From the NCBI GenBank assembly GCA_017462545.1, contig JAFTQX010000058.1, positions 1 through 42,880 on the forward strand: 42,880 nt of DNA, read 5' to 3'. The stretch's first letter is position 1, and every line of letters begins with the position of its first letter. The DNA comes from Clostridia bacterium. GTDB lineage: Bacteria; Bacillota; Clostridia; Oscillospirales; CAG-272. A model generated the notes under the pieces. That model was not told where the DNA came from, searched no databases, and saw nothing but the letters and a program-made list of their open reading frames with translations. Made by a program: the position numbers and the translations under genes. Shown here piece by piece: positions 25,756-34,816 of the stretch.

Positions 25756-27936
25756 TTATCGTTGTTGGGCACGCAGACGGTGCAGCCAGTTCGATTTTTC
25801 AAGGTCAGTCTTTTTGTTCGTAAATTGGATGCTGAAGCGGTAATTTTCATCGCTTACCTCTTCAATGCCCATCAGGTTCAGCTCCTGCAGCACGCGAATG
25901 ATGATCTTCAGCTTAATGTAGCCGATATCCCCTCGCCCGGCACCTTGCAGCTTGGTCAGGAGTGCACGGTGAGAAAGCGTATCACAGCCCGCCCGCACAT
26001 TGCGGCAAACCAAGGTATACACAGCGGCAAAATCATCCCGCGTGGGAACGAGCCTTTCCTCGGCCGGGAAGGTAGCCCCTGCCCAGATCTGCTCAAAGCG
26101 GGCACGCTCGTCAGCGGCCTCGGCACGGCTCTCGGCACACAGGCGGATATCCCGTACGATCAGCTGTACACTACGACGGCCGTTGTATTCATTGACATCC
26201 AAATTGAACAAAAGATCCACAGAGTCACCTACAAACAGGTTCATCTGCGCCTGACTGCGAGAGAAGCACATGGCCGTGAAGCTGTATGTACCGTCTCCCA
26301 CCACCAGACGGGTATGCTTACCCCCGCTGATCGGCACGCACTCTATGATGTGCGCATCCCGCAGCACAAAGGCAGGAACGGGATTGCCAACGCCATACGG
26401 CTCCAGCATGCGCAGCTCCTCTGCCAGCGCCATGGTAATATCGGCACAGGTGAGCGCGCAATCGGCCTCCAGCACAGGGGTCAATGCCTCCTCGGTCAGA
26501 TGCTCCCGCGCATAGGCATTGATCTTCTCGCGGAAAGCGGGCAGCTCACCACGGGTAACGCTAAGCCCCGCTGCCAGCTCGTGACCGCCGAATTTAACAA
26601 GGTGATCGCTGCAATAGACTAGGGCGTCTACCAGGTTCATGCCCTTGATACTGCGCCCGGAGCCCTTGCCCATATCACTATCCAAATATACACCGTCCTC
26701 GCCCCCTTCAAAGGAGACAAGAATAGACGGCAGCCCATACCGCTCGGTAATGCGCGAGGCCACGATACCAATCACACCGTGGTGCCAGTTCTCGGCATCC
26801 AGCACGATCACCGGATTGCCGGAGAAGGTGGGGTCGCTCTCTATGCGGCGATAGGCCTCCTCCATAATGCGGTTTTCCTCATCCTGCCGCTCACGGTTTG
26901 CTTCACACAGCTCCTCAGCAAGCTTGGCAGCCTCGCTTTTATCACGCGAAAGAAAAAGCTCTACCGCGCGGCATGCGCTGCGGATACGCCCTGCCGCATT
27001 GATGCGGGGGGCGATGGTGTAGCCGATATAGCCGGAGGTGATCTTTTGCTGTTTTTTGGCATGGCGGCCATCGGTGCGAGAGGAGGCAGCCTCCATCAAG
27101 GCCAACAGGCCGGGGCGGCGGCAATTCTCAATTTGGCTAAGGCCAAAGCTGACAATGAGCTTATTCTCATCACGAATGGGCATCACGTCGGCAATGGTAC
27201 CAATGGCAACCAGATCGCCATACTCCTCACACATACGGCGCACGCAGACAGAGCGGCGGTCGCCGCTGCTGCTTTCCTCGTATGCGCAGATCAGCTTGAA
27301 GACCACGCCGACCCCCGCAAGCTCCTTAAAGGGATAGGGGCAATCCGGGCGGTGGGGGTTGACCACAGCCTCGGCCTCCGGCAGCTCGGCACGGCACTCA
27401 TGGTGGTCGGTCACCACAACGTCAACACCAAGCGTCTTGGCGAAGGCGACCTCCTCTCCTGCGGTAATGCCGGTATCCACCGTAATAATCAGGCGGGTGC
27501 CGTTTTCAGCAAGGGCTTTAATGGCAGGGCAGGAGACGCCATACCCTTCCCCTGCGCGATTGGGGATGTAATAATCCACATCTGCCCCTTGCTTTTTGAG
27601 ATACAGGTACAGCGTACAGACGGCGGTAACACCGTCAACATCATAGTCACCGTAAATGGTGATTTTTTCCTTCATACGGATGGCACGGCGAATGCGGTTG
27701 ACCGCACGCTCCACATCCTTCATCGCGAAGGGGTTGTGCAGCAGCTCGCTCTCCATACAGATAAAGGCGCGGGCACTTTCGGCATCACGATATCCGCGGC
27801 AGACAAGAAGCCTTGCCAAAACACGGCTGATGCCGAGCGCAGAAACAATCTCCTCCACAGAAGAGGCGCAAAAGCCTTCTTCCTCCTCATGCAGAAGCCA
27901 CCGTTTCTCTCTGGTGGTTTCAGTTTTTTTCAGCAT
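25756..27936 (-). CDS. recJ: Single-stranded-DNA-specific exonuclease RecJ
   Basis: 726 residues. It has the DHH-family motifs in order: YGDYDVDGVTAV (motif I), VDTGITAGEE, VVVTDHHEC (the DHH motif), the IGTIADVMP region, and the DHHA1 part with GVIGIVASRITERYG and KFGGHELAAGLS. An OB domain and a C-terminal region of about 150 residues follow, the latter common in Firmicute RecJ. RecJ degrades single-stranded DNA 5' to 3' with manganese or magnesium, in repair and recombination. The binding site before the ATG is weak (AGAGTGA). It sits between an RseC-like gene and rel, a frequent recJ-rel pairing. Confidence 0.95.
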   Translation of the reverse strand: MLKKTETTREKRWLLHEEEEGFCASSVEEIVSALGISRVLARLLVCRGYRDAESARAFICMESELLHNPFAMKDVERAVNRIRRAIRMKEKITIYGDYDVDGVTAVCTLYLYLKKQGADVDYYIPNRAGEGYGVSCPAIKALAENGTRLIITVDTGITAGEEVAFAKTLGVDVVVTDHHECRAELPEAEAVVNPHRPDCPYPFKELAGVGVVFKLICAYEESSSGDRRSVCVRRMCEEYGDLVAIGTIADVMPIRDENKLIVSFGLSQIENCRRPGLLALMEAASSRTDGRHAKKQQKITSGYIGYTIAPRINAAGRIRSACRAVELFLSRDKSEAAKLAEELCEANRERQDEENRIMEEAYRRIESDPTFSGNPVIVLDAENWHHGVIGIVASRITERYGLPSILVSFEGGEDGVYLDSDMGKGSGRSIKGMNLVDALVYCSDHLVKFGGHELAAGLSVTRGELPAFREKINAYAREHLTEEALTPVLEADCALTCADITMALAEELRMLEPYGVGNPVPAFVLRDAHIIECVPISGGKHTRLVVGDGTYSFTAMCFSRSQAQMNLFVGDSVDLLFNLDVNEYNGRRSVQLIVRDIRLCAESRAEAADERARFEQIWAGATFPAEERLVPTRDDFAAVYTLVCRNVRAGCDTLSHRALLTKLQGAGRGDIGYIKLKIIIRVLQELNLMGIEEVSDENYRFSIQFTNKKTDLEKSNWLHRLRAQQR

Positions 27937-27976
27937 TATTTCACTCTGCGAGCAGGTAAATCCCTGTTCGCCTTTC

Positions 27977-28405
27977 TTAATTTATCACAGTCATAATCTC
28001 GGCATCCGGCGGGCGTTTGGCCATGCGGGCAGAGACAAGAATCGACAAAAGGAACGCCAGCAGAAATCCCGCCGCGGCACAAAGACCGGCGGGCAGACTA
28101 CTCTCTCCCCATATACCCGCGCCGACAAGATAGCCGACAAAGGAAAGCAAAATGGGAAGAAGAAAGACCAGCGCCGCATAGGCAAGCACACGCCCCTCGG
28201 GCGTGGCAACGCGCACGCGATCACCGGGGCGCGCGCCGATTGGATTTTTGGCGCGGGCGGTATGACGGCGGTCACCACCAAGCATAGAACAGGCAGAGCA
28301 GCCCTCTGCATGACGGTGGCAGCCCTCACAAGCGGAGGCGCGCATAAAGGAAACATGGGCAATATCCCCCTCGGTGCTGATCACAACACCTGTCTGCTCC
28401 AGCAT
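27977..28405 (-). CDS. RseC/MucC family membrane protein
   Basis: 142 residues. An N-terminal cytoplasmic domain with a Cys cluster (ACEGCHRHAEGCSAC, about 24-38) leads into a small beta segment (PGDRVRVATPEG). Two membrane helices follow (about 77-97 and 102-122), then a short tail. This matches the RseC family, whose members are tied to redox systems such as the Rnf/SoxR-reducing complex. The Cys set may hold an iron-sulfur cluster. GAGGAGG seven bases before the ATG at 28405 fixes the start. It lies between a flavoprotein gene and recJ; no rnf genes are in the window. Confidence 0.85.
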   Translation of the reverse strand: MLEQTGVVISTEGDIAHVSFMRASACEGCHRHAEGCSACSMLGGDRRHTARAKNPIGARPGDRVRVATPEGRVLAYAALVFLLPILLSFVGYLVGAGIWGESSLPAGLCAAAGFLLAFLLSILVSARMAKRPPDAEIMTVIN

Positions 28406-28424
28406 ATGGCGACCTCCTCTCACA

Positions 28425-30032
28425 TTACCATTCGGAACGATAGCGTGCCATCACGGCCTCGGCCGTGTGGATTCCATCCAGGGCGGCGGAGGTAATACCG
28501 CCGGCATAGCCGGCCCCCTCGCCGCAGGGGTAAAGATTATCCAGTGTTAAAGAAACACGCGCCTCATTACGCAGGATACGCAAGGGGGCGGAGGTTCGTG
28601 TTTCCGGCCCGGTCAAAACCGCGTCACGCACGGTATAGCCGGCAATACGCCTCTCAAACAGAGGCAAGGAATAGCGCAAAGAGCGCACAACAAATTCGGG
28701 CAGGTATTCATCAGGCAATGCAGGGCGCACGCCGCCGTTCATATAGCTCGGCGCGATGCGACCGTTGATCTCACCGGCCTGCTTGCCCTCCATAAAATCA
28801 CCAAGCAGACACGCGGGGGCACTATAATCGCCGCCACCCGCCCGATAGGCTGCTTGTTCGATCCTTTGCTGGAAGGCGATCGCCGCCTCCGGCGTGTTGC
28901 CGTAATCCTCACGATTGACCGAGACGGCCACTGCGGCATTGGCATTTTTGCCATCCCGCGCGTGAGCGCTCATCCCGTTCACCACAACGCCATGCGTCTC
29001 GCTGGTCGCGGCAACGACCTCGCCGCCCGGACACATACAGAAGGTATAAACACCGCGTTCGCCTGTGCGATCGGACAACGTATATTCTGCGTGACCAAGG
29101 GCAGGATGCCCCGCAAAGCGACCGTACATGGCACGGTCAATATCCTCCTGCAAATGCTCGATGCGCACACCGACCGAAAAGGGCTTTGCCTCTATGGCGA
29201 TATTGTGCGAGAGCAGCATGCGATAGGTATCCCGCGCGCTGTGACCTATGGCAAGAATCAACGCGCCGCAAGGAATCTCGCCGTCCTCCGTTACCACGGC
29301 CGACACGCGACCACTCGACAAGCGCAAATCCCGCACGCAGGTATGGTAGCGCACCTCACCACCAAGCTCCTCAATGCGGGCAAGCATACGAAAGACAAGG
29401 GTACGAAGAATATCCGTACCAATGTGCGGCTTGGCCAGCATGGTGATCTCGGCAGGGGCACCAAAGGCAACAAATTGAGAGAGGACATAGTTGTTCAGCG
29501 GATCGCTGACACGCGTTACCAGCTTACCATCCGAAAAAGTACCCGCCCCACCTGCGCCAAATTGGATATTGGTCTCTTCATCCAGCACACGTGTCTTGGA
29601 AAAGGCAGAAACGGCATTCACGCGGTCATTGACATCACCACCGCGTTCCAGCACCAAGGGACAATACCCCTGCTCGGCAAGCAACAGGGCGGCAAAGAGA
29701 CCGGCAGGGCCTGTCCCTACCACAACAGGGCGTGCAGTAAGCGTCTCGCTGCCGTGCACGCATAGGGGTGCGCCTTCTGCCAAAGGCGAGAGCCCCGCGC
29801 GGGCAAGCCGCGCAGCCGACTGAACAGAAAAATCGCCGCTGGCAGCAACGGAATACACAAAGCGAATGTCCTCCCGCTTGCGCGCATCCACCGAGCGGCG
29901 ATAAATATGATATCGGATCGTCTCCGAGGCGGCTCCTAACCGCTTAAGCTGCCGCGCAGCGGCGGCAAGTGCCTCCTCCGGCGGTGCCGTGATCGGCAAA
30001 TTGATTGATGGGATGAGATATGTGAGTGCCAT
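28425..30032 (-). CDS. FAD-dependent oxidoreductase (COG2509-like)
   Basis: 535 residues. An N-terminal domain of about 85 residues precedes the FAD-binding Rossmann motif VVVGTGPAGLFAALLLAEQG. Further conserved pieces are NIQFGAGGAGTFSDGKLVTR and, near the C-terminus, YPCGEGAGYAGGITSAALDGI, which closes the FAD site. This is the set of uncharacterised FAD-dependent dehydrogenases often found next to cdaA-ybbR-glmM in Clostridia. The substrate is unknown. It begins one base after the ybbR stop. glmM, often next in this cluster, is missing here. Confidence 0.88.
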   Translation of the reverse strand: MALTYLIPSINLPITAPPEEALAAAARQLKRLGAASETIRYHIYRRSVDARKREDIRFVYSVAASGDFSVQSAARLARAGLSPLAEGAPLCVHGSETLTARPVVVGTGPAGLFAALLLAEQGYCPLVLERGGDVNDRVNAVSAFSKTRVLDEETNIQFGAGGAGTFSDGKLVTRVSDPLNNYVLSQFVAFGAPAEITMLAKPHIGTDILRTLVFRMLARIEELGGEVRYHTCVRDLRLSSGRVSAVVTEDGEIPCGALILAIGHSARDTYRMLLSHNIAIEAKPFSVGVRIEHLQEDIDRAMYGRFAGHPALGHAEYTLSDRTGERGVYTFCMCPGGEVVAATSETHGVVVNGMSAHARDGKNANAAVAVSVNREDYGNTPEAAIAFQQRIEQAAYRAGGGDYSAPACLLGDFMEGKQAGEINGRIAPSYMNGGVRPALPDEYLPEFVVRSLRYSLPLFERRIAGYTVRDAVLTGPETRTSAPLRILRNEARVSLTLDNLYPCGEGAGYAGGITSAALDGIHTAEAVMARYRSEW

Positions 30033-30033
30033 A

Positions 30034-30444
30034 TCACGCCTTCTCTTTCAAGCGGACATTGACATTGTAGCTGCCATCAATCGTGATCCCCTCCGGGGTT
30101 TTAAAATATACCGTCATGGTGTATATCCCATCAAGTGCCAATTCATCCTCGGCAATCAGGTCGATCATATTCACATAAGCGCTGACATCCGATGCCGTTA
30201 CCGCCGCAAGAGTCTCCTTTGTGCCTTGAATACGCACCTTGGCCATGACATCGCTATCCAGCTCTCCGGTATAAGCCACACCATCTGCATCGACAACACG
30301 CAAGGACACATTGTTAAGCGTAGCGCCGCAAATGGGAGGAGAGACGCGCATCACACACAGCCAGGTAATCACGGCAAGCAAGAGACAAACAACACGCGCA
30401 ACAAGGTGCTGCGGGCGGCGGGCAAGCCATTCTTTGGTTTTCAT
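30034..30444 (-). CDS. cdaR: Single-domain YbbR/CdaR-like protein
   Basis: 136 residues. One N-terminal membrane helix (about 15-34) leads to a single extracytoplasmic YbbR domain, with the typical strand TLNNVSLRVVDADGVAY and the end YTMTVYFKTPEGITIDGSYNVNVRL. CdaR proteins bind and regulate CdaA; most have three or four YbbR repeats, so this one is short. AAGGAGGGG before the ATG supports the start. It follows cdaA by 12 bases, so it very likely modulates that cyclase. Confidence 0.85.
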   Translation of the reverse strand: MKTKEWLARRPQHLVARVVCLLLAVITWLCVMRVSPPICGATLNNVSLRVVDADGVAYTGELDSDVMAKVRIQGTKETLAAVTASDVSAYVNMIDLIAEDELALDGIYTMTVYFKTPEGITIDGSYNVNVRLKEKA

Positions 30445-30456
30445 CCGTCCCCCTCC

Positions 30457-31266
30457 TTACTTACGCACGCACAGCTCGGTGAGCGTTTGCTTGAGCGTCT
30501 GGTAGTTCTGATTTCTCTTCAATTCACCATCAAAGGCGATCGAAATGGTACCTGTTTCCTCGGACACCACGATAATCAGCGCATCGCTGATCTCACTCAT
30601 ACCGAGGGCGGCACGGTGACGTGTGCCAAGATCCTGATTGATGGCACGCTCGGTCAGCGGCAAAAAGCAGCTGGCAGCGCAGATACGACCGTTGCGGATA
30701 ATCATCGCACCGTCATGCAGCGGCGCCTTGTTGTAAAACACGTTGCGGATAAGGTAAGCCGTGACCTTGGCATCCAGCTCAACGCCCGAGCGAATAATAT
30801 CCCCCAGCTTGGTCGAACGCTCCATCACGATCAGCGCACCCGTTCTGGTACGAGACATATCCGAAACAGCCTCACAAAGAGCCTCTACCATTTCGGCACG
30901 GCTGGCAAGCGAGCGCTGCTCACCAAGGCCCTTAAAGCCGCGAAGCGGCTCCTCACCCATCTTCTCCAGCGCACCGCGAAGCTCGGGCTGGAACAGGATA
31001 ATCAGCGCAATGATGCCGACCTGGAAAATGTTGCCGAGCAAGAACCGAACGGCATACAGGTTGAGAAAATCACTCACGACCATCACAATGGCGATCAGCA
31101 AAATGCCAACCGTCAGCTTGCCGGCGCGACGCTCGCTGATAAAGCGATACCCGTAATAAAAGAGTACCGCAAGAATCAATATATCCAAAATATCCGTCCA
31201 CCGGATGGTGGTGAACTGCAGTTGAAGGAACGAAAGGAAATCCTCAAAGCTCTTAAAATAATTCAT
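30457..31266 (-). CDS. cdaA: Diadenylate cyclase CdaA
   Basis: 269 residues. Three N-terminal membrane helices (about 20-80) precede the DAC domain, which has both signature motifs: LHDGAMII (DGA) and GTRHRAALG (RHR). CdaA condenses two ATP to c-di-AMP, which controls potassium and osmotic balance and cell-wall homeostasis in Firmicutes. The frame is open 14 codons further upstream, but the ATG at 31266 starts the conserved MNYFKSFEDFL. It heads the cdaA-cdaR cluster and has its own promoter. Confidence 0.96.
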   Translation of the reverse strand: MNYFKSFEDFLSFLQLQFTTIRWTDILDILILAVLFYYGYRFISERRAGKLTVGILLIAIVMVVSDFLNLYAVRFLLGNIFQVGIIALIILFQPELRGALEKMGEEPLRGFKGLGEQRSLASRAEMVEALCEAVSDMSRTRTGALIVMERSTKLGDIIRSGVELDAKVTAYLIRNVFYNKAPLHDGAMIIRNGRICAASCFLPLTERAINQDLGTRHRAALGMSEISDALIIVVSEETGTISIAFDGELKRNQNYQTLKQTLTELCVRK

Positions 31267-31348
31267 ATTTATCACCCGAAAGAGAGGATTGGCACGCAAC
31301 GAAGCCAAAAGGCTACCGTTTACGAAAAAATACAGATAATTATATTAT

Positions 31349-31377
31349 AGTATAACATACCTATTTCGTATTTTCAA
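31349..31377 (-). promoter_or_regulatory. Promoter of the cdaA block
   Basis: On the minus strand, TTGAAA (31372-31377), 17 bases, TATACT (31349-31354) with a TGT extended -10. The long same-strand block from cdaA to mazG shows no other clear promoter or terminator. Confidence 0.7.
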
Positions 31378-31404
31378 TGTTTTTGTCTACATTTTTTATA
31401 AAAA

Positions 31405-32682
31405 TCAAGGATTTTTCTCGTTTGTTTTCGTGCTTTTGTCCGTTTTCGCCGTCTTTTTGTGTGGAGATATGCCAAAATCACTGGATATGGTAGCACCGGA
31501 GGAGATAGCGGCCTTGCCGTAGCGGGCGCGGATCTTATCCATTGTATCCTCAATGCGGGTGGTTTTTTCGCGGCGGCGATCCTTCTCCTCGTCAAAAAAG
31601 CCGATCTGTTCCCCGCCCTCGTCCAGCGGAATGAGATTCATGGCTGTCACGGTCAGGGCACGAATGGGGCGACCGATGTTCCACGCCTTGCGCGTCAGCA
31701 CCATGGCAGCATCTGCCAGCTCACGACCGAGATTGGTGGGGGCAGGCAGTGGCATCTGCCGCGAGATGGTTTGCAGCAGCGTATCCTTCACAGCAAGTGC
31801 AATGGTCGTAGCGCGCAGCCCGGCCGCACGTAAGCGAGCCGCGACCTCCTCGGACAAAAAGCCCAGCCCGGCGCGAATCTCCTCCGCGCTGACAAGATCG
31901 TGGTGAAAGGTCATGCCATTGCCCACGCTTTTGGGGGCGGAGCGCTCCTCCCTGCTGTGCACGGGGCTGTCATCCATCCCGTTGGCATAGGCGTGCAACG
32001 CCTCCCCTGCCTTGCCAAAGCGACCGACAAGAAATGTGGGCGAAGCAGCCGCCAATGCACCAATGGTGCGGATGTTACAATTTTCAAGCGCAGCCGCCGT
32101 GCGAGGGCCAACATACATCATGGCGCGAACCGGGAGTGGGTAGACGATCTGCTTGAAATTATCTCTTGAAATGATGGTAACGGCATCCGGTTTTTGATAG
32201 TCGCTGCCGATCTTGGCAAACATTTTATTAAAGGAGACACCAATGGAAATGGTAACACCGATCTCGCGCTTCACATCGTTTCTGATCTTCTCGGCAATGG
32301 TGGGGCCATCGCCAAACAGGTTGGCAGAGCCGGTCACATCCAACCATGATTCATCAATGGAAAATGGTTCTACCAGGTCGGTGTACCGATCATAAATGCG
32401 GTTAATGCGGTGAGAAAATTCCACATAGGCATCGTGGTGCGGCGGGGCAATCACCAGATCGGGGCACTTTTGCCGCGCCGACCAAACCGTCTCTGCCGTT
32501 TCGATACCGTACCGCTTCGCCAACTCGTTTTTGGCAAGCACGATGCCGTGCCGCTCCTCCTCGCTGCCGCAGACAGCCATCGGAACGCCCGCATAGCTTG
32601 GGTTAAGCACCGTCTCAACCGAGGCAAAAAAGCTATTGCAATCACAGTGCAGGATCACACGATCCTTCCGATCCTTTTCCAT
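31405..32682 (-). CDS. dinB: DNA polymerase IV (Y-family)
   Basis: 425 residues. The Y-family palm has the first catalytic Asp in LHCDCNSFFASVE and the second acidic pair in SIDESWLDVT. Next come the helix-hairpin-helix-like region (KMFAKIGSDYQKPDAV, VGPRTAAALENCNIRTIGAL) and the little-finger domain. A basic C-terminal tail ends in repeated Lys/Thr (KKTAKTDKSTKTNEKNP). It copies past lesions with low fidelity. The frame opens at 32742, but that stretch is the terminator of the upstream operon; AAAGGAG before the ATG at 32682 gives the true start. I see no clear promoter, so it may depend on read-through. Confidence 0.93.
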   Translation of the reverse strand: MEKDRKDRVILHCDCNSFFASVETVLNPSYAGVPMAVCGSEEERHGIVLAKNELAKRYGIETAETVWSARQKCPDLVIAPPHHDAYVEFSHRINRIYDRYTDLVEPFSIDESWLDVTGSANLFGDGPTIAEKIRNDVKREIGVTISIGVSFNKMFAKIGSDYQKPDAVTIISRDNFKQIVYPLPVRAMMYVGPRTAAALENCNIRTIGALAAASPTFLVGRFGKAGEALHAYANGMDDSPVHSREERSAPKSVGNGMTFHHDLVSAEEIRAGLGFLSEEVAARLRAAGLRATTIALAVKDTLLQTISRQMPLPAPTNLGRELADAAMVLTRKAWNIGRPIRALTVTAMNLIPLDEGGEQIGFFDEEKDRRREKTTRIEDTMDKIRARYGKAAISSGATISSDFGISPHKKTAKTDKSTKTNEKNP

Positions 32683-32711
32683 CGGCAGCTCTCCTTTCTT
32701 TTGTGGCATAG

Positions 32712-32754
32712 GGGGTAAAAAGACCGAGAACGGCAAACGCAATTCTCGGTCTCT
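32712..32754 (-). terminator. Terminator after the ispH-rpsA fusion gene
   Basis: On the minus strand, GAGACCGAGAA (32743-32753) pairs with TTCTCGGTCT (32721-32730) around a loop of about 12 bases, then TTTTTA. It ends the rpiR-to-ispH operon 30 bases before dinB. Confidence 0.88.
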
Positions 32755-32767
32755 TGTTTTGTTACAA

Positions 32768-34816
32768 TCAGATGCTCTTTACGATGTAGGGAGCCATCTC
32801 GGCATCGATCTCGGCCTGCTCGGCAGCCTCAGCGGCGGCAGCGGCATCCTCTTCCTTCTTCTTCTCGGCAAGGAGAAGAGCCTTGATAGACAGGCTGAGC
32901 TTACGCTTCTCGTCATCTACCTCGGTGATCTTCACACGAACAGTCTCGCCAACCGTAAGAACATCCTCCGGCTTTGCGATCTTGTCAAGCGAGATCTGGG
33001 AAATGTGGATCAAACCATCAACACCATCAAACACCTCAGCAAAGGCACCAAAGGGCATCATGCTGACGATCTTGGCGTCAACCTCATCCCCCTCGTTGTG
33101 TACCTTTCTGAACTGATACCAGGGATCCATCTCCTCGGTCTTGTAGCCAAGGGAGATGCGCTTTGCCTCACGGTCAAGCTCCTTGATGTAAACCTCGATC
33201 TGCTGACCAACGGATACAACATCAGCGGGGCTCTTGATTCTCTTCCAGGACAGTTCGGTATTGTGAACCATACCGTCAACACCACCAAGGTCGATAAAGG
33301 CACCGTAGCTGGTCATGTTCTTTACCGTACCGGTAAAGTGCTGGCCAACCTCCAGCGTGCTCCAAAGAGCCTCTTCTCTTGCCTTGCGCTCTGCGGTGAG
33401 AACCACACGGATAGAGCCCTTGGCACTGTTCTTGCGCTGTGCATCGATCTCAATGATCTTAAAGCGCTGGGTGGTGCCAACCAGGGTAGCCAGATCGCCA
33501 TCCTTCGGTACACCGGTGTGGGATGCGGGAACAAAGATCTGTGCGCCGGAGTACAGAATGATCACGCCACCCTTGATGGCCTTGATAACCTTACCCTCAA
33601 GGATCTCGCCGTTTTCCTTGGCAGCAACCACATTGATCCAATTCTTATCGGCATCAATGCGCTTTTTGGAGAGGGTTGCCATACCGTCCTTATCGCTGAC
33701 GCGTACAACAAAAACCTCCACCTCATCACCTACATGGAACAAATCGGACAGCTTGGCATTGTCATCATCGGTAGCCTGGTCACGGGCGATCACGCCGGTA
33801 ACCTTAGCGCCGAGGTCAACATAAACATCGTTATTCGTAATAGCGGTAACGATGCCACGTACGGTTTCTCCTGTATGTAATGTTTTGAGTGAATCTTCCA
33901 GCATTTCTTCGAAACTAATTTCATTATTCATAGCTTCAAAAACCTCCTTTATTATATCGCCGGGTGTGGAAGCGCCCGCCGTAATAGATATGCGTTGGCG
34001 ACCGAGGCAGGCCTGCACAGCCGCAGGCAGATCGGCCGAGGACTCAACCCAAAGGGTCAAGGGGCAGACGGAGGAGCAAAGCTCGTACAACTTGTGTGTA
34101 TTGGAGCTGTCGTGCCCGCCAATGACGATCACGGCGTCAGATGCTTTTGCAAGATCAAGTGCCTCGGTCTGTCTTTTTTCCGTCACTTTACATATTGTAT
34201 CAAATTTTTTTCGATTTGTATATAGTTTTTCGATAATTTTTTGACTTTTTTTCCATTCGTCCAAGCTTTGGGTCGTTTGCGCGGCAAAAATTGGTGTTTT
34301 TTCCCCGATTTTTGTTGAAGAAAGCAGCTCCTCAAGCTCATCAGCGGTCGAAAAAACATAGCACTGCCCGCGTACATGGCTGACAATGCCCTCCACCTCC
34401 GGGTGGTTGCGGCTGCCAAGCAGGAAGAAAGCGGTATTCTCTCCCGTATTCTCATCGGCAATGCGGTGAATTTTTTTGACAAAGGGGCAGGTCATATCCA
34501 GCACCGAAAAATGCGGGTATCGCGCGGAGAGCGCATGTAGCCTTTCCTCTTCGGCAAGCGGAATGCCGTGCGTACGGATCACCGCTACGGCAGCAACGCC
34601 GTCACGCGCGCTTTGCGCGGCGAATTCCTCTACCTGCTCCACCGTCAGGTGGACAACCCCCTTTTGTTCAAGCGTCTCATTGTAGACGCGATTATGAATC
34701 AGATGACCAAGTATGGCAACGCGTGCCTGCTTTTCGGCAAGCAGACTTTCCACCGCGTCGGTGGCGCGCTTGACACCAAAGCAAAAGCCGGCGTTTTCTG
34801 CAATTTTGGCACGCAT
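32768..34816 (-). CDS. ispH: IspH / ribosomal protein S1 fusion
   Basis: 682 residues. The first about 285 form HMBPP reductase, with cluster Cys in AENAGFCFGV (Cys12), the DMTCPFVKKIH site and TAGASTPGDIIKEV. The rest holds four S1 RNA-binding domains; examples are VRGIVTAITNNDVYVDLGAKVTGVI, FTGTVKNMTSYGAFIDLGGVDGM and VDAKIVSMMPFGAFAEVFDGVDGLIH. IspH makes IPP and DMAPP in the MEP pathway; the S1 part probably binds mRNA at the ribosome. This fusion is known in Clostridia, where it stands in for a separate rpsA. Its start overlaps the plsC stop (TGATG). Confidence 0.95.
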   Translation of the reverse strand: MRAKIAENAGFCFGVKRATDAVESLLAEKQARVAILGHLIHNRVYNETLEQKGVVHLTVEQVEEFAAQSARDGVAAVAVIRTHGIPLAEEERLHALSARYPHFSVLDMTCPFVKKIHRIADENTGENTAFFLLGSRNHPEVEGIVSHVRGQCYVFSTADELEELLSSTKIGEKTPIFAAQTTQSLDEWKKSQKIIEKLYTNRKKFDTICKVTEKRQTEALDLAKASDAVIVIGGHDSSNTHKLYELCSSVCPLTLWVESSADLPAAVQACLGRQRISITAGASTPGDIIKEVFEAMNNEISFEEMLEDSLKTLHTGETVRGIVTAITNNDVYVDLGAKVTGVIARDQATDDDNAKLSDLFHVGDEVEVFVVRVSDKDGMATLSKKRIDADKNWINVVAAKENGEILEGKVIKAIKGGVIILYSGAQIFVPASHTGVPKDGDLATLVGTTQRFKIIEIDAQRKNSAKGSIRVVLTAERKAREEALWSTLEVGQHFTGTVKNMTSYGAFIDLGGVDGMVHNTELSWKRIKSPADVVSVGQQIEVYIKELDREAKRISLGYKTEEMDPWYQFRKVHNEGDEVDAKIVSMMPFGAFAEVFDGVDGLIHISQISLDKIAKPEDVLTVGETVRVKITEVDDEKRKLSLSIKALLLAEKKKEEDAAAAAEAAEQAEIDAEMAPYIVKSI

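Noticed and set aside
32683-32742. Upstream extension of dinB
   Set aside because: The stretch is the terminator of the ispH-rpsA gene, and a good binding site precedes the ATG at 32682.
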